Source: Aurantibacter_A sp039941195
GTDB lineage: Bacteria > Bacteroidota > Bacteroidia > Flavobacteriales > Flavobacteriaceae
Assembly (NCBI RefSeq): GCF_039941195.1
Contig: NZ_JBDVFA010000007.1
Location: 1-64,000, forward strand
Reading direction: 5' to 3'
Length of the DNA stretch: 64,000 nucleotides
Within the stretch, counting starts at the first letter, position 1. Each line of letters begins with the position of its first letter. The notes beneath the pieces were generated by a model, which saw only the letters and a list, made by a program, of their open reading frames with translations, was not told the origin of the DNA and ran no database searches. Below are positions 62,849 to 64,000 of the stretch, one piece after another. Position numbers and translations under genes: made by a program.

Positions 62849-64000
62849 TTAACTGAGTTTTTCGAAAACTTGTATAGCGATCTCTAATTCTTCATTAGTT
62901 GGAATTACTAAAATTTTGATTTTGGAATCATTTACATTTATCTCCCGAAGCGAATTCGATATAATTTTATTTTTTTTGTCATCCAGGCGGATGTCAAGAT
63001 AATCCATGTCAGAGCAAACAAGTTTTCTTAATACTTGTGAGTTTTCACCAATTCCTGCAGTGAATATAATTGCGTCTAACCCGTTCATGGCGGCTGTATA
63101 AGCACCAATATATTTTTTGATTCGATATGCATTCATCTCAAGGGCTAAGATGCATTCTATATTACCTTTTTCAGCTTCCAACTGAATGTCGCGTAAATCA
63201 TTATAACCAGTTAACCCAAGCATACCACTCTCTTTTGTAAGTAGTTTATTTACATCATCTAAATTATAGCCTAGTTTATTTACTAGGTAGAAAATGATTG
63301 AATGATCAATATCGCCACTTCTAGATCCCATAATTAACCCATTAGCCGGAGCAAAACCTAAAGAATGATCTATACTTTTTCCTTCAACTATTGCGGTAGC
63401 ACTGCAACCGTTGCCTAAATGAATAGAAATAATTTTACTATCGTCTTTATTTAAATAAGAAATTGCTTTTTCTGAAACATATTTATGGCTTGTACCATGA
63501 AATCCGTAAAGTTGAAGTCCATGTTTATCATAGAATGTACTCGGAATAGCATACTTGCTGGCTATTTCCGGAATGGTACGATGAAAGGCAGTATCAAAAA
63601 TTGCAATCTGTTTTGCCTCCGAAAACAATTCTTCTGCAATTAGAATTCCTTCTAAATTATGGGGATTATGTAGGGGAGCTAATGGTGCAAGTTCATTAAT
63701 TTTTTCTTTAACTTCATTGGTTATCAAGGTGGTTCCAACAAAATATTTACCACCATGTACCACGCGATGACCAACAGCGGCAATTTGATTAGTGTTTTTT
63801 ATTGCCCCCACGGTTTTATCTAATAAAATATCTACAATATTCTGTAAGCCATTTTTGTGTGTTAATATGCTTTTAGTTTCTTTGATATTCGTTTTATCAG
63901 ACTTGTATGTAAGTACCGAATTATTGCTGCCAATTCGCTCAACCATTCCTGAGCAAATTACCTTTTCAGAAGGCATTAGAATTAATTGGAACTTTATGGA
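62849..64000 (-). CDS. ackA: Acetate kinase (5' end outside the window)
   Basis: The frame is open to the window edge. The residues at the edge, SIKFQLILMPSEK, match the acetate kinase N-terminus just after the phosphate-binding 'NSGSSS' segment, so about 11-12 residues and the true start are missing. Motifs seen are 'VGHRVVHGG', 'IFDTAFHRTIP', 'YGFHGTSHKYVSEKA', 'SIHLGNGCSATAI', 'GLIMGSRSGDID' and 'IIFTAGIGENS'. It interconverts acetate plus ATP and acetyl phosphate plus ADP. It is a housekeeping gene and marks the far border of the polysaccharide locus; an ATG at 63974-63976 is internal and should not be used as the start. Confidence 0.96.
   Translation of the reverse strand, partial: SIKFQLILMPSEKVICSGMVERIGSNNSVLTYKSDKTNIKETKSILTHKNGLQNIVDILLDKTVGAIKNTNQIAAVGHRVVHGGKYFVGTTLITNEVKEKINELAPLAPLHNPHNLEGILIAEELFSEAKQIAIFDTAFHRTIPEIASKYAIPSTFYDKHGLQLYGFHGTSHKYVSEKAISYLNKDDSKIISIHLGNGCSATAIVEGKSIDHSLGFAPANGLIMGSRSGDIDHSIIFYLVNKLGYNLDDVNKLLTKESGMLGLTGYNDLRDIQLEAEKGNIECILALEMNAYRIKKYIGAYTAAMNGLDAIIFTAGIGENSQVLRKLVCSDMDYLDIRLDDKKNKIISNSLREINVNDSKIKILVIPTNEELEIAIQVFEKLS

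Noticed and set aside
1..64000. Insertion sequences, tRNA genes and attachment sites
   Set aside because: No transposase or integrase frame, no cloverleaf-like sequence and no flanking direct repeats were seen on either strand by reading; a computed search could still find weak ones.

Overview
The window reads as chromosomal DNA of a marine member of the Bacteroidota, most likely a flavobacterium. The evidence is AT-rich sequence with weak Shine-Dalgarno signals, promoter-like TAnnTTTG elements, lipoproteins with a charged run just after the lipobox cysteine, very large secreted proteins ending in type IX secretion (T9SS)-style sorting domains, and gene families typical of flavobacterial capsule or exopolysaccharide loci. 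The organism assignment is inference from these traits; no rRNA is present. No tRNA, rRNA, CRISPR array or transposase gene was seen.

Almost the whole window is one Wzx/Wzy/Wza/Wzc-type surface polysaccharide locus. Positions 1-92 hold the end of an OmpA-family gene that borders the locus. 162-5713 (minus) encodes GDP-fucose synthesis (gmd, fcl), the initiating phosphoglycosyl transferase, a GT2, an ATP-grasp protein and a HAD hydrolase. 6267-18025 carries two more ATP-grasp proteins, four GT4 glycosyltransferases, an asparagine-synthetase-like protein without the glutaminase cysteine, a Wzy polymerase and a MurJ/Wzx-like flippase. 18253-26866 is a block of surface lipoproteins and beta-helix proteins (SASA-type esterase, PL1-like lyase, two related beta-helix proteins) with a small acetyltransferase.

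27177-40583 (minus) is a long co-directional modification and precursor block: an AlgJ-like SGNH protein and an MBOAT O-acyltransferase, a TviB-type dehydrogenase, a PAPS-type sulfotransferase, two small membrane proteins (one of 50 aa), an arylsulfotransferase-like protein, the sulfate activation set cysN-cysD-cysC-DUF2061-cysQ, and UDP-glucuronate synthesis plus 4-epimerization. 41008-47330 (plus) carries an aminotransferase, a PglF/CapD-type 4,6-dehydratase, Wza and the Wzc tyrosine kinase. 47663-61988 holds two tandem paralogous giant secreted proteins (about 2,222 and 2,456 aa) built from a sugar-dehydrogenase-like propeller, PKD, CBM6-like, malectin and FG-GAP modules. The window closes with the PHP-family phosphatase expected to oppose Wzc and with acetate kinase, cut by the window edge.

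Together the genes predict an exported, sulfated, probably O-acetylated, fucose- and uronic-acid-containing polysaccharide. Its own surface esterases, lyase-like proteins and carbohydrate-binding giants lie in the same locus. The most notable points are the dedicated sulfate-activation and sulfation block without sulfate-reduction genes, the unrecognised small membrane proteins inside it, the set of ligase-like enzymes (three ATP-grasps and an AsnB-like protein) beside uronic acid synthesis, a DNA motif shared upstream of two lipoprotein genes, and the giant tandem proteins with exact in-frame module duplications.
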